Source of the DNA: Prevotellaceae bacterium | GTDB taxonomy: Bacteria > Bacteroidota > Bacteroidia > Bacteroidales > Bacteroidaceae | DNA length: 64,000 bases | Assembly (NCBI GenBank): GCA_030531085.1 | Contig: JAUNOM010000003.1 | Location: forward strand, 62,001-126,000 | Reading direction: 5' to 3' | Part shown: positions 36,133 through 44,647 of the stretch, piece after piece | How positions within the stretch are numbered: position 1 is the stretch's first letter | How the letters are laid out: every line of letters begins with the position of its first letter | Position numbers and translations under genes: made by a program | Notes under the pieces: model-generated | What the model saw: only the letters and a program-made list of their open reading frames with translations | The model's database searches: none | What the model was told of the DNA's origin: nothing

Positions 36133-37289
36133 GAAAACAACAGATTTGCATCCTTGGCAGCACTGGCAGTATAGGAACACAGGCTCTTGACGTGATTGCC
36201 GAGCACAGTGACCGCTTTGAGGCATATTGCCTTACGGCTAATAATCAGGTGGAACTGCTGGCGGAACAGGCGCGCCGCTTCCGTCCTGCCGCAGTGGTGA
36301 TAGCCAATGAGGATAGATATCCGCAGCTTGTAGGGCTGCTTTCAGACTGCCCGGACATAAAGGTCTATGCCGGAGCGCAGGCCCTTTGCGACGTGGTTCA
36401 GGCCGGTCCTGTGGACATGGTGCTTACTGCCATGGTGGGATTTGCAGGCCTTGCCCCGACCATCCATGCCATAAAGGCAGGCAAGAAGATATGCCTTGCC
36501 AACAAGGAGACGCTTGTCGTGGCCGGAGAACTGATATGCAGTCTGGCGCAACAGTACCGTGCTCCGATACTGCCCGTGGACTCTGAGCACTCCGCAATAT
36601 TCCAAAGTATAGTGGGAGAGGGTGACAATGAGGTCGAGAAGATACTGCTAACGGCCTCCGGAGGCCCGTTCCGCCTGAAGTCAATGGACGAGATGCGCAC
36701 CATGAAGGCGGCCGATGCACTGCGACATCCCACATGGGACATGGGCGCAAAGATAACAATCGACTCCGCATCCATGATGAACAAGGGCTTTGAGGTCATA
36801 GAGGCCAAGTGGCTGTTTGGTGTCGAGGCGGAGCGGATACAGGTGCTGGTGCATCCTCAGAGCATAGTGCACAGCGCCGTGCAGTTCCGTGACGGGGCGG
36901 TGAAGGCACAGCTTGGAGTGCCCGACATGAGGCTTCCAATACAGTACGCCTTCACATATCCTGACAGAATGCCTATGAGTGGAGAGCGCCTTAACCTGTT
37001 CGCACAGCCGCTGGAGTTCTTTGAGCCGGACATGAACAAGTTCAAGTGTCTGGCCCTGGCCTTTGAGGCTCTGCGCCGCAAGGGTAATGCCGCCTGCGTG
37101 GTTAATGCCGCCAACGAGGTGGTCAACCTTGCCTTCAGGCAGGGACAGATAGGTTTCCTTGACATGGGAGACATCATTGAGCGCACACTTGACAAGGCCT
37201 CCTTCATTGCAACGCCCACATACGAGGACTATATCGCGAGTGACGCGGAGGCAAGGAGGATTGCCGGGGAGATGATACATAATATATAA
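36129..37289 (+). CDS. dxr: 1-deoxy-D-xylulose 5-phosphate reductoisomerase
   Basis: 386 aa. Converts DXP to MEP with NADPH, the second step of the non-mevalonate isoprenoid pathway. Motifs: ILGSTGSIGTQALDVI (NADPH binding), ALANKETLV-like CLANKETLVVAGELI, LPVDSEHSAIFQ with the metal-binding Asp/Glu, TASGGPF and MMNKGFEVIEAKWLF. Target of fosmidomycin. Co-operonic with rseP 22 nt downstream. Confidence 0.96.
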   Translation: MRKQQICILGSTGSIGTQALDVIAEHSDRFEAYCLTANNQVELLAEQARRFRPAAVVIANEDRYPQLVGLLSDCPDIKVYAGAQALCDVVQAGPVDMVLTAMVGFAGLAPTIHAIKAGKKICLANKETLVVAGELICSLAQQYRAPILPVDSEHSAIFQSIVGEGDNEVEKILLTASGGPFRLKSMDEMRTMKAADALRHPTWDMGAKITIDSASMMNKGFEVIEAKWLFGVEAERIQVLVHPQSIVHSAVQFRDGAVKAQLGVPDMRLPIQYAFTYPDRMPMSGERLNLFAQPLEFFEPDMNKFKCLALAFEALRRKGNAACVVNAANEVVNLAFRQGQIGFLDMGDIIERTLDKASFIATPTYEDYIASDAEARRIAGEMIHNI

Positions 37290-37311
37290 TATAACTAATA
37301 CAATTCTTTAG

Positions 37312-38751
37312 ATGGATCCTATAATAATCCGTACATTACAATTCATTCTTGCCATAACAATCCTTGTGGCACTGCATGAGGGTGGACACTTCTTTTTCGC
37401 CAAACTGTTTGGTGTCAGGGTAAACAAGTTCTATATCTTTTTCGACTACAAGTTCTCCATATTCAGCACCAAGTTCAACTGGTGGAGGAAGCTGCGCGGC
37501 AAGAAACCGGCGAAGAAGCTGCCTGACGGCACCTACGAGTATGAGGGAACGGAGTATGGCGTTGGCTGGATTCCGCTTGGAGGATACTGCCAGATAGAGG
37601 GAATGATAGACGAGACGCAGCATGATGTGGAGAAGCTCAAGGAGCCGGCAAAGCCCTGGGAGTTCAGAGGCAAGCCATGCTGGCAGCGTCTTCTGATAAT
37701 GATTGGCGGTGTGCTGGTGAACTTCGTCCTTGCACTTGTCATATACTGTGCCGTGTTCCTGACGTGGGGTCACGACTATTATGCGGTGAAGGATATGCCA
37801 ATGGGCATGAAGTTCAACGAGCAGGCCAAGGTCTTCGGCTTCAAGGACGGAGATGTCCTGCTGCGTTCAGATAATGGTGACTTCAAGGCCTTTGACGCTA
37901 ACCTGCTGCGTAATATCTCAACCGCCACTGAGGTCATAGTGAGGAGGCAGGGAAAAGAGGTGGCCGTCTCTCTGCCCGGTGACCTTTCGCTTATCAGTAT
38001 GCTGAAGAGTGACCCCGTATTCTGCCGTCCTTTCGTGCCGGCAGAGATAGACAGCGTGCTGCAGGGCACAGCTGCCGCCAAGGCAGGCATGGCAAAGGGG
38101 GATGTCATCATGGCTCTCGGCGGACGGCCTGTTGACTCTTGGAACACGTTCATGTACGAGGCAGGGCGCATGGAGGATATGCTCAGCGACTGTACCACAC
38201 GCGCTGACTCGCTGAAGGTGCTCACCACCTCCGTGGTCTTTAGGTCTGCCGCCACAGGAAAGGTTGACACCGCGCAGGTGGTCTTTGACAATGACGTGCA
38301 TCTTGGTGTGGGTATGACAACGATAGCCAAGTACGCCAAGCCAACTCATGAGTCATACAACCTCATTACCTGCATCCCCGCGGGCACGGGCTATGCCATT
38401 GATATGCTTGGAGGGTACGTCAGCGACCTGAAGTATGTCTTTACCTCTGAGGGAGCAAAGCAGCTCGGCGGCTTCGGGGCCATCGGCTCGATGTTTCCGC
38501 CTGTATGGGACTGGCAGATGTTCTGGATGATGACCGCATTCCTTTCCATAATCCTCGCCTTTATGAACATACTGCCGATACCGGCCCTTGACGGTGGACA
38601 CGTGATGTTCCTGCTTTACGAGATGATATTCCGCCGCAAGCCGGGCGACAAGTTCATGGTGCGCGCGGAGTTTGTGGGCATGGCAATTCTGTTCGCGCTG
38701 ATGTTCGTGGCGAACCTTAATGACATCCTGCGCTTCATAGGAGTGTTCTAA
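37312..38751 (+). CDS. rseP: Site-2 protease RseP
   Basis: 479 aa inner-membrane zinc protease that cleaves transmembrane substrates such as anti-sigma factors. HEGGH (His22, Glu23, His26) lies in the first membrane span; two PDZ-like regions lie mid-protein (about 170-330), and the C-terminal LPIPALDGGHVMF holds the third metal ligand. Longer than the E. coli protein, as is usual for Bacteroidota. Sits between dxr and gmk. Confidence 0.94.
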   Translation: MDPIIIRTLQFILAITILVALHEGGHFFFAKLFGVRVNKFYIFFDYKFSIFSTKFNWWRKLRGKKPAKKLPDGTYEYEGTEYGVGWIPLGGYCQIEGMIDETQHDVEKLKEPAKPWEFRGKPCWQRLLIMIGGVLVNFVLALVIYCAVFLTWGHDYYAVKDMPMGMKFNEQAKVFGFKDGDVLLRSDNGDFKAFDANLLRNISTATEVIVRRQGKEVAVSLPGDLSLISMLKSDPVFCRPFVPAEIDSVLQGTAAAKAGMAKGDVIMALGGRPVDSWNTFMYEAGRMEDMLSDCTTRADSLKVLTTSVVFRSAATGKVDTAQVVFDNDVHLGVGMTTIAKYAKPTHESYNLITCIPAGTGYAIDMLGGYVSDLKYVFTSEGAKQLGGFGAIGSMFPPVWDWQMFWMMTAFLSIILAFMNILPIPALDGGHVMFLLYEMIFRRKPGDKFMVRAEFVGMAILFALMFVANLNDILRFIGVF

Positions 38752-38786
38752 ACTCCATTCACATTACAATTTCATATCGAAACAAT

Positions 38787-39359
38787 ATGACAGGCAAACT
38801 GATAATATTCTCCGCACCCAGCGGATGCGGCAAGTCAACGATAATAAACTGGCTGATGCAGGAGCATCCGGAGTTGAATATGCACTTCTCCATCAGCTGT
38901 ACGTCACGCCAGCCACGTGGAACGGAGCAGCACGGAGTGGAGTATTTCTTCCTTACTCCAGCGGATTTCCGCGCAAAGATAGCGGCCGGAGAGTTCGTAG
39001 AGTATGAGGAGGTGTACAAGGACCGTTACTATGGCACTCTGAAGTCGCAGGTACAGAAGCAGCTGGAGGCCGGAGAGAACGTGGTGTTTGACGTGGATGT
39101 CAACGGTGCCATGAACATAAAGAAGGCGTATGGTGACGCTGCCATGAGCCTTTTCATAATGCCTCCGTCGGTGAATGAGCTGCGCCGCCGCCTGGAACAC
39201 CGTAACACTGACGCGCCGGAGGTGATAGACCAGCGCATAGCACGTGCGGAATACGAGATATCATGTGCCGTGAAGTTCGACACAACCGTTGTCAATGATG
39301 ACCTTGACAAGGCCAAGCAGGATACTTTCGCGGTGATATCAGATTTTATAAAAGGATAG
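38787..39359 (+). CDS. gmk: Guanylate kinase
   Basis: 190 aa. Phosphorylates GMP to GDP with ATP. P-loop FSAPSGCGKST near the N-terminus, then SCTSRQPRGTEQHGVEYFF (GMP-binding) and FDVDVNGAMNIKKAYG. Last gene of the tsaB-gmk operon; a strong terminator follows at 39394-39447. Confidence 0.95.
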   Translation: MTGKLIIFSAPSGCGKSTIINWLMQEHPELNMHFSISCTSRQPRGTEQHGVEYFFLTPADFRAKIAAGEFVEYEEVYKDRYYGTLKSQVQKQLEAGENVVFDVDVNGAMNIKKAYGDAAMSLFIMPPSVNELRRRLEHRNTDAPEVIDQRIARAEYEISCAVKFDTTVVNDDLDKAKQDTFAVISDFIKG

Positions 39360-39393
39360 AACAGCCATCACAGGCATTCTCATCACGACATAT

Positions 39394-39447
39394 CAGGAGC
39401 CATATCCTACACTGCCTTGCCAGTATGGATATGGCTCCTGTTCTTTT
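39394..39447 (+). terminator. Rho-independent terminator after gmk
   Basis: CAGGAGCCATATCC (39394-39407) pairs perfectly with GGATATGGCTCCTG (39427-39440), followed by TTCTTTT. Ends the tsaB-gmk operon. Confidence 0.85.
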
Positions 39448-39650
39448 CCACATATTTATCCTGCCGCACACACGTCCTGATGCCTCATGAACAGAAAACT
39501 CATTCTAACGTGTTAAAACGCATCGGGTGTGGAAATGTGCCGGAAAGACGCAGACGCTCTCACAGCGCCTGTAAACGGCCAAAAACGGAATGCGCATTTT
39601 TTGAGAAAATGAAAGATATGCTTTTAGGTGACAACTCATAGCGTTTGCGC

Positions 39651-39726
39651 TGCTATCTGATACATATTGCCGGGTAATCAGATAGAGATTACAATGCAAT
39701 CAGTATCTGATTACCCGGCAATATGT
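39651..39726. repeat. Dispersed palindromic repeat, copy C
   Basis: Perfect 22-bp inverted repeat, arms 39663-39684 and 39704-39725, 19-nt spacer; the core GATAGAGATTACA is at 39681-39693. It lies in the 497-nt gap between convergent gmk and the acyl-CoA synthetase gene. The rest of that gap holds the gmk terminator and no convincing gene. Confidence 0.8.
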
Positions 39727-39856
39727 GCCTGTTTACAGCATGAGGTGTGCCATAATTACGGTTCTATGGGCTTAAATATGTAGGATTAAGGAAACTTTAA
39801 CATTTGCCTGTCGTGTGTTTTAACACTTCCCCACGCATGAAAAAGTGCCCTGTGGA

Positions 39857-41485
39857 CTATACTCTGTACAACAGTCCGTTCTTATGGTCCTTGCCGGCGG
39901 TCTCCTTTATCCTCACGTGCAGCTTCTTTCCCGTTGCGCTGAATGGTATCTGCGCCACGAAACGGTACAGGCGCGGACGCTTGAAGTTGGCGATGTTCGG
40001 GCTTTTCTTGCAGAAGTCGTCCAGCTCTTCCGGTGTCAGACTGTCGTCATTGCGCACTACGTAGGCCGTCACCAGCTGTCCGCGCACCTTGTCAGGGACA
40101 GATGTCACGATGCAGTCTTTCACTTTCGGGTGCAGATTGAGCACGGCCTCCACCTCGGTAGGATATATGTTCTCTCCGGATGATATTATCATGTCGTCCT
40201 TTCTGCCCACTATCGTGATGAAATGGTCCTTGTCCCATGTGGCAAGGTCGTTGGTGTAGATGAAGTCCTTGTAGTATTTGTTGTTTGTCTCCACCTCGTT
40301 GTTGTGGTACATATACGGTGACTTGGCCGGTGAGCATATTATGACCTCGCCCACCTCTATGCCGTTGTTCAGCGCAAGGTCATCGGGTTCAGCCTTCCGG
40401 TCCTCATAAACCTTCACCACCCTTACGTCATCGTCCACGCAGGAGGAGCCTGCCGTGCCGGCATTCTCTGGCAGGTCGAAGGGCCGCAGGAATGTGTTCC
40501 AGAACGTCTCGGTAGTGCCGTAGCCGTTAAAGATGTTTGGTGTCAGCACCTTCTGGTAGCGTATGCAGGCGGAACGTTCCAGAGGGCTGCCCATTGTGAC
40601 AATTCCCTTGAGGGTGCCGATGTCGTATGCCTTGCGTTCCTGCTCGTCAGCCAGCTCCTCCAGCACCGTGGGCACGCCGATTACGAATGTGATGCCGTAC
40701 TCCGCAACATACTTTAGCGTGGTTGGAGCGGAGAACTTACCCATTATCACGAGTGTGGCCCCGGCGTAGAATATGGTGCATGGACCGGCGCAGTGTATGC
40801 CTCCGCGGTGGAACCACGGTGTGGTGTTCATGGTGACGTCCTTGTAGCTCATCGGGAAGTGTATCATGACATCGTGCGCGGACAGCACCTCGTTGATGGA
40901 AGTCAGCGACACTCCCTTGGGACGGCCTGTGGTTCCGGAGGTGTAGAGACGTGTGGTCTCGTCGTAAATGTTGTATTCACCGTTATAAGGAGGCTCACAA
41001 GTGTCGGCGTCCTTAACGTAGTCAGAGTATGATATTGTGTCGCTGTCGCCGTTGCCGTCCACTATAACCAGCCGTCTTGGCTTGTGACTGGACAGTGATA
41101 CGGCCTCCATCACTCCGTCCTTGAAGGCCGCGTCGAATATCAGCACCATGGGTTTGGAGTCGTCGATGTTAAAGGCCAGCTCGCCGGGGCTTAGACGGTA
41201 GCTGACAGGACAGCACACTCCGTGCGCCTTCTGTGCGGCAATGTACGCGAATGCGAACTCCGGACAGTTGAGAAGCTGTATCATTACCACGTCCTGCTGC
41301 TTGAAACCGTCCGTAAGGAGGGCGTTTGCCAGTCGGTTGACATCGGCATTAAGCTCGCTGTAGTTCCATGTCTGCCTCTTGGCAGGATGTATCATGGCCG
41401 TCTTCTCGGGATAACGGCGCACATTGCGCATGAATCCCTCCAGCCAAGTATAACGTGTCTCAAAGATTTTCTTGAAATAATTCAT
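39857..41485 (-). CDS. Class I adenylate-forming enzyme (acyl-CoA synthetase-like)
   Basis: 542 aa. ANL superfamily: P-loop-like LYTSGTTGRPKGVSL, mid-protein NGYGTTETFW, FIYTNDLATWDKDHFITIVGRKDDMIISSGENIYPTEVE, and the C-terminal catalytic Lys in FSATGKKLHVR. It activates a carboxylate as acyl-AMP and probably loads CoA; the acyl chain cannot be read from sequence. It is a single-gene unit on the minus strand with its own promoter, which carries a perfect 20-bp palindrome in the spacer, so regulation by a dimeric repressor is likely. Confidence 0.88.
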   Translation of the reverse strand: MNYFKKIFETRYTWLEGFMRNVRRYPEKTAMIHPAKRQTWNYSELNADVNRLANALLTDGFKQQDVVMIQLLNCPEFAFAYIAAQKAHGVCCPVSYRLSPGELAFNIDDSKPMVLIFDAAFKDGVMEAVSLSSHKPRRLVIVDGNGDSDTISYSDYVKDADTCEPPYNGEYNIYDETTRLYTSGTTGRPKGVSLTSINEVLSAHDVMIHFPMSYKDVTMNTTPWFHRGGIHCAGPCTIFYAGATLVIMGKFSAPTTLKYVAEYGITFVIGVPTVLEELADEQERKAYDIGTLKGIVTMGSPLERSACIRYQKVLTPNIFNGYGTTETFWNTFLRPFDLPENAGTAGSSCVDDDVRVVKVYEDRKAEPDDLALNNGIEVGEVIICSPAKSPYMYHNNEVETNNKYYKDFIYTNDLATWDKDHFITIVGRKDDMIISSGENIYPTEVEAVLNLHPKVKDCIVTSVPDKVRGQLVTAYVVRNDDSLTPEELDDFCKKSPNIANFKRPRLYRFVAQIPFSATGKKLHVRIKETAGKDHKNGLLYRV

Positions 41486-41523
41486 CCTTATTAATATATG
41501 TGTGTGTGATTTCTTTGGTGGAA

Positions 41524-41550
41524 CAAAGTTACAAAATATGCATATTTTGT
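41524..41550 (-). promoter_or_regulatory. Promoter with 20-bp palindromic operator
   Basis: Minus strand -7 box TAACTTTG at 41524-41531. Immediately upstream, 41531-41550 reads ACAAAATATGCATATTTTGT, a perfect palindrome filling the -33/-7 spacer. A repressor bound there would block RNA polymerase. Confidence 0.6.
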
Positions 41551-41627
41551 GTTCTATAAAAGTTCTTTTAAATACCGAAATGTCGTTTTGAGGGGATGTA
41601 ACGCCTTGTTGCGGTTATGGTTTTGCT

Positions 41628-41681
41628 CAAAAGAAAAAGAAAGATGCAATGGAGTTTACCGTGGGAAAACTCCATTGCATC
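41628..41681 (-). terminator. Rho-independent terminator for two-component operon
   Basis: GATGCAATGGAGTTT (41643-41657) pairs with its complement at 41667-41681 (15 bp, 9-nt loop). On the minus strand it is followed by a long T-rich run (TTTCTTTTTCTTTT). Confidence 0.85.
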
Positions 41682-41737
41682 CTTCTTTTAGGCCAGTGTC
41701 AGCATACTGGGCAGTCGTGTTGTCGCTGCGGGGTGTC

Positions 41738-43201
41738 TTATCTTCTTGCTAATGTGAATACTATAGTCAGTCCGCCACCCGGTGTCAGTTCCGCTTTCGC
41801 GGTGCCATGGTGTGTGGCTACAGCGTTTTTCACTATCGCGAGGCCCAGTCCTGTGCCGCCAAGTTTGCGTGAACGCCCCTTGTCCACCCTGTAGAAACGC
41901 TCGAATATGCGGTCCAGATGTGTGGGAGCCACTCCCGGTCCGTTGTCACTGACGGTGAACTCATAGCACGGTATGTTGTCGATGTTCTTCTCATGACAGG
42001 TTATCCGTATCATGGTGGCTCCGGTGGCGTAGGCTATAGTGTTGTCCACAAGGTTGCGGAAGATGCTGTATATGATGGTAGGGTCGCCGGGTACGAGTAT
42101 CATTCCCGGCAGTTCGGTCTGTGGTGTTATGCCTTTCTCGGCCAGTTGCAGCGCAGTGTCCTCCAGAACATTCTCTATCAGCGGCCTTACATCCGTCATC
42201 TCCTCGTCGGGCCGCCATGGTTTTCCGTCGTCCTTCTCGTCGAGTTTTGTCAGGGTTGCCATATCCAGGAGCAGCTTTGACATACGCTCGCTCTGCGCGT
42301 AGCACCGTTCCAGGAAGTGCTGCCGCTTCTCTGGCGGCATATTCGGATTGGAGAGGATGCTCTCAAGGTATCCGTGTATGCTGGCGGTAGGGGTCTTCAG
42401 CTCGTGCGCCGCATTCTGTGTCAGCTGCCGCTTGATGCGTGTCTTCTCCTCCTCGGAGCGCCTCTGCTTCAGGTACAGGTTGATGATGGTGTGCGATATG
42501 TCGCCAAGCTCATCGTCAGGCAGCTGCCTGTCCAGTTCATTGTCGAACGCCTCGCCTCCCTCGGCCTTTGCCGCGAACTCGCGAAGGTAGCGTATATGGC
42601 GGCTGATGCGTGACGTGTTGTAGTACAGCGCGATGCCAAGCAGTAGTGTAAGCGCCACGGTGAAGTAGATGTATGTGTTGTTAACCTGCAGGAATTCCGT
42701 TATCTCTGCGGAGTAGGGTATGGCGGAGCGTATTATGATGTCTCTTGTGCGGCCACCCTTTGCAGGCAGATAGGTGGCGGAGTAGAAGTATGTCTCGTTG
42801 GTATAGGCGGAGGTTCGCTTGATATCGTATCCGTTTCCGTATGCCATGGCCTTCCTTATCTCCTCGCGGTACTTGTGGTTTCCCATCTTCCCCGTGTCGC
42901 GTTGCTGGCTGTCAAGTATCACATGGCCGTCTTTCCCTATGATGGTGGCGCGTACTCCATTGATATTGTGCTGGCGCATATACTCTCTGAAGGCGTGGGG
43001 ACTTGTAATGGAGTCTCCAAGTGAGTGCATAAGCTCGTAGTTGAACATCTGTAGTCTGGAGTGGAGCAGGTCTGTCTTGTATTTCTTCTCACGCTGGAAC
43101 TGGTACATTCCGAAGCAGATTGCGAAGATGGCGAATATTCCTCCTATGCTGATGAGCATATTGCTCTGGAAGGAGGACTTACTTTTCAAACGTATAGCCA
43201 T
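41738..43201 (-). CDS. Membrane sensor histidine kinase (PhoR-like)
   Basis: 487 aa from the ATG at 43201 (MAIRLKSKSSFQSNMLISIGG); a start at 43159 is the alternative. A membrane span near 14-34, a periplasmic sensor of about 130 residues, a second span near 178-195, a HAMP-like linker, HisKA with phospho-acceptor His266 in NAAHELKTP, and HATPase_c with NLVDNTIAYA, DNGPGV and LGGTGLGLAIVKN. The signal is unknown. It overlaps the response-regulator gene by 23 nt, so the pair is co-translated. OmpR-class partner at 43179-43868. Confidence 0.9.
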   Translation of the reverse strand: MAIRLKSKSSFQSNMLISIGGIFAIFAICFGMYQFQREKKYKTDLLHSRLQMFNYELMHSLGDSITSPHAFREYMRQHNINGVRATIIGKDGHVILDSQQRDTGKMGNHKYREEIRKAMAYGNGYDIKRTSAYTNETYFYSATYLPAKGGRTRDIIIRSAIPYSAEITEFLQVNNTYIYFTVALTLLLGIALYYNTSRISRHIRYLREFAAKAEGGEAFDNELDRQLPDDELGDISHTIINLYLKQRRSEEEKTRIKRQLTQNAAHELKTPTASIHGYLESILSNPNMPPEKRQHFLERCYAQSERMSKLLLDMATLTKLDEKDDGKPWRPDEEMTDVRPLIENVLEDTALQLAEKGITPQTELPGMILVPGDPTIIYSIFRNLVDNTIAYATGATMIRITCHEKNIDNIPCYEFTVSDNGPGVAPTHLDRIFERFYRVDKGRSRKLGGTGLGLAIVKNAVATHHGTAKAELTPGGGLTIVFTLARR

Positions 43202-43868
43202 ATCCGAAACGGGTCTTGATTTGTTTGCCGTAGCGGCCGATCTTCTTGCGAAGCCGGGTGATGTTGACGTCAACGGTGCGGTCAAGGACGTAAGTGTCAC
43301 TGGGCCAGCATCTCTTCAGCAGCTCCTCGCGTGCGAAAACCATGTTGGGTTTGCGCAAGAACAGGTGCAGCAGTTCAAACTCCAGCTTTGTAAGGCTTAT
43401 CTTCTCACCGTCCATTGTCACTGTCTTTGACGCGGTGTCTATGAGCAGTGTCTGGTAGGATATGGTCTCTCTCCCGTCCTCATTGTTATCTTTTGCGGTG
43501 GTGTTGTGCGTCCGCCGCAGCACGGCTCCTACCCTTGCCTTCATCTCGCGGATGCTTATCGGCTTGGCAATGTAGTCATCGGCGCCTATGTTCAGGCCCT
43601 TTACGGTGCTGTCCTCGTTGTCAAGGGCGGTGATGAAGATGATTGGTATGGATGCGGTTTCAGGGTTTTCCTTTAGCTTGCGGGCCATTTGGAAGCCGGA
43701 CATCTCGCCCATCATCACGTCAAGCAGCAGTAACTGGTAGTCTTTAATGGGCAGTTGCAAGGCCTCCTCGGCAGAGTTTGCCGTGTCAACATCATACCCT
43801 TCCGTCTCAAGGTTGTATTGCAGGATTTCGCATAGGTCCTGCTCATCGTCCACTACAAGTATTTTCAT
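43179..43868 (-). CDS. OmpR/PhoB-family response regulator
   Basis: 229 aa. Receiver domain with phospho-acceptor Asp50 (LLLLDVMMGEMSGF), conserved Lys in IAKPISI, and a C-terminal winged helix (LTKLEFELLHLFLRKPNMVFAREELL, then VDVNITRLRKKIG). It controls transcription as the output of the adjacent kinase. The regulon is not visible in the window. First gene of the operon. Confidence 0.93.
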   Translation of the reverse strand: MKILVVDDEQDLCEILQYNLETEGYDVDTANSAEEALQLPIKDYQLLLLDVMMGEMSGFQMARKLKENPETASIPIIFITALDNEDSTVKGLNIGADDYIAKPISIREMKARVGAVLRRTHNTTAKDNNEDGRETISYQTLLIDTASKTVTMDGEKISLTKLEFELLHLFLRKPNMVFAREELLKRCWPSDTYVLDRTVDVNITRLRKKIGRYGKQIKTRFGYGYTFEK

Positions 43869-43895
43869 AAGTAAGAAATGTTTGGTTTATGGTGG

Positions 43896-43927
43896 CAAAG
43901 GTATGCAAAAGTATCGTCATGGACAAA
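43896..43927 (-). promoter_or_regulatory. Promoter for the two-component operon
   Basis: Minus strand TTTG (43924-43927) and TACCTTTG (43896-43903), 20-bp spacing. Confidence 0.7.
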
Positions 43928-43971
43928 TAATAGTGGTTAAAATAATATTACAGAAATAAAAAAGGCATTGT

Positions 43972-44003
43972 TTTGGCGGTGAAATAAAAATGTAGTATCT
44001 TTG
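43972..44003 (+). promoter_or_regulatory. Promoter for gtrA-like gene
   Basis: TTTG (43972-43975) and TATCTTTG (43996-44003), 20-bp spacing, 45 nt before the ATG at 44049. Confidence 0.7.
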
Positions 44004-44048
44004 CAGAAGGATAGTTAATGACGCCGCATTACTGGCGGATTGTGCATT

Positions 44049-44498
44049 ATGGACATAAAGGAAAGACTGACAAGTATAAGGGACGGGGAGACCCGCAGGG
44101 CGCAGTTTGCCCGTTTTATCATTAATGGCTGCCTGGCGGCAGGCGTGCATTACGGCGTGTATCTGCTGCTGCTCGTCTCGTATGACAATGACGTGTGTGG
44201 AGTAAAGGGGGCGGTTGGAGAGTCCCTGGCTACGGGTATGGCCTATGTTGTGGGCTATCTTGTCAGCTTCGCCCTTAACTTTTACGTCACGTGTGTGTTC
44301 ACTTTCCGCACAGAACCCACGTGGCGGCGCTTTGTAGGGTTCTCCGGCAGCCATGTGGTTAACTTCATTCTGCATAACATTCTGTTCCCTTTGTGCCTGT
44401 ATGTGGGGCTGCATCGTCTGGTGGCACCGTTTGTGGTGATGGGTATCGCAATGCTTGTGCAGTTCACTATACTGCGGTTCGTGTTCGGAAAGAGATGA
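44049..44498 (+). CDS. GtrA-family membrane protein
   Basis: 149 aa from the ATG at 44049; a TTG at 44040 is also open. Four hydrophobic spans: around residues 17-38 (ARFIINGCLAAGVHYGVYLL), 62-84, 92-112 and 117-140. GtrA proteins are thought to flip lipid-linked sugars (such as undecaprenyl-phosphate-glucose) for glycan decoration. RRAQFARFIINGCLAAG is the family N-terminal motif. Not linked to a glycosyltransferase gene here; it has its own promoter and precedes the redox operon. Confidence 0.85.
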   Translation: MDIKERLTSIRDGETRRAQFARFIINGCLAAGVHYGVYLLLLVSYDNDVCGVKGAVGESLATGMAYVVGYLVSFALNFYVTCVFTFRTEPTWRRFVGFSGSHVVNFILHNILFPLCLYVGLHRLVAPFVVMGIAMLVQFTILRFVFGKR

Positions 44499-44514
44499 GG
44501 TGACGTCCGGAACA

Positions 44515-44546
44515 TTACCATAATTAAAGGAATTGTTACCATAATT
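44515..44546 (+). promoter_or_regulatory. Direct repeat TTACCATAATT x2 upstream of redox operon
   Basis: TTACCATAATT occurs exactly at 44515-44525 and 44536-44546, 21 bp apart start to start, i.e. two helical turns. It lies upstream of the -7 box at 44591-44598, where an activator would sit. Confidence 0.5.
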
Positions 44547-44590
44547 GTGTATTTGACGGAACGTGAGTGCGGTGTTATGGAATAATTTAT

Positions 44591-44598
44591 TATCTTTG
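44591..44598 (+). promoter_or_regulatory. Promoter -7 box for redox/Tat operon
   Basis: TATCTTTG, 50 nt before the ATG at 44648. No -33 TTTG at the standard distance, which fits a need for an activator. Confidence 0.6.
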
Positions 44599-44647
44599 CA
44601 AAGAGATTGTTATTCTTTATTTTTCATTTAAAACCTGTTAATATAAT

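Noticed and set aside
39417..39641. A 74-codon plus-strand frame between gmk and the acyl-CoA synthetase gene
   Set aside because: It starts inside the gmk terminator, has no promoter, and its composition looks random.
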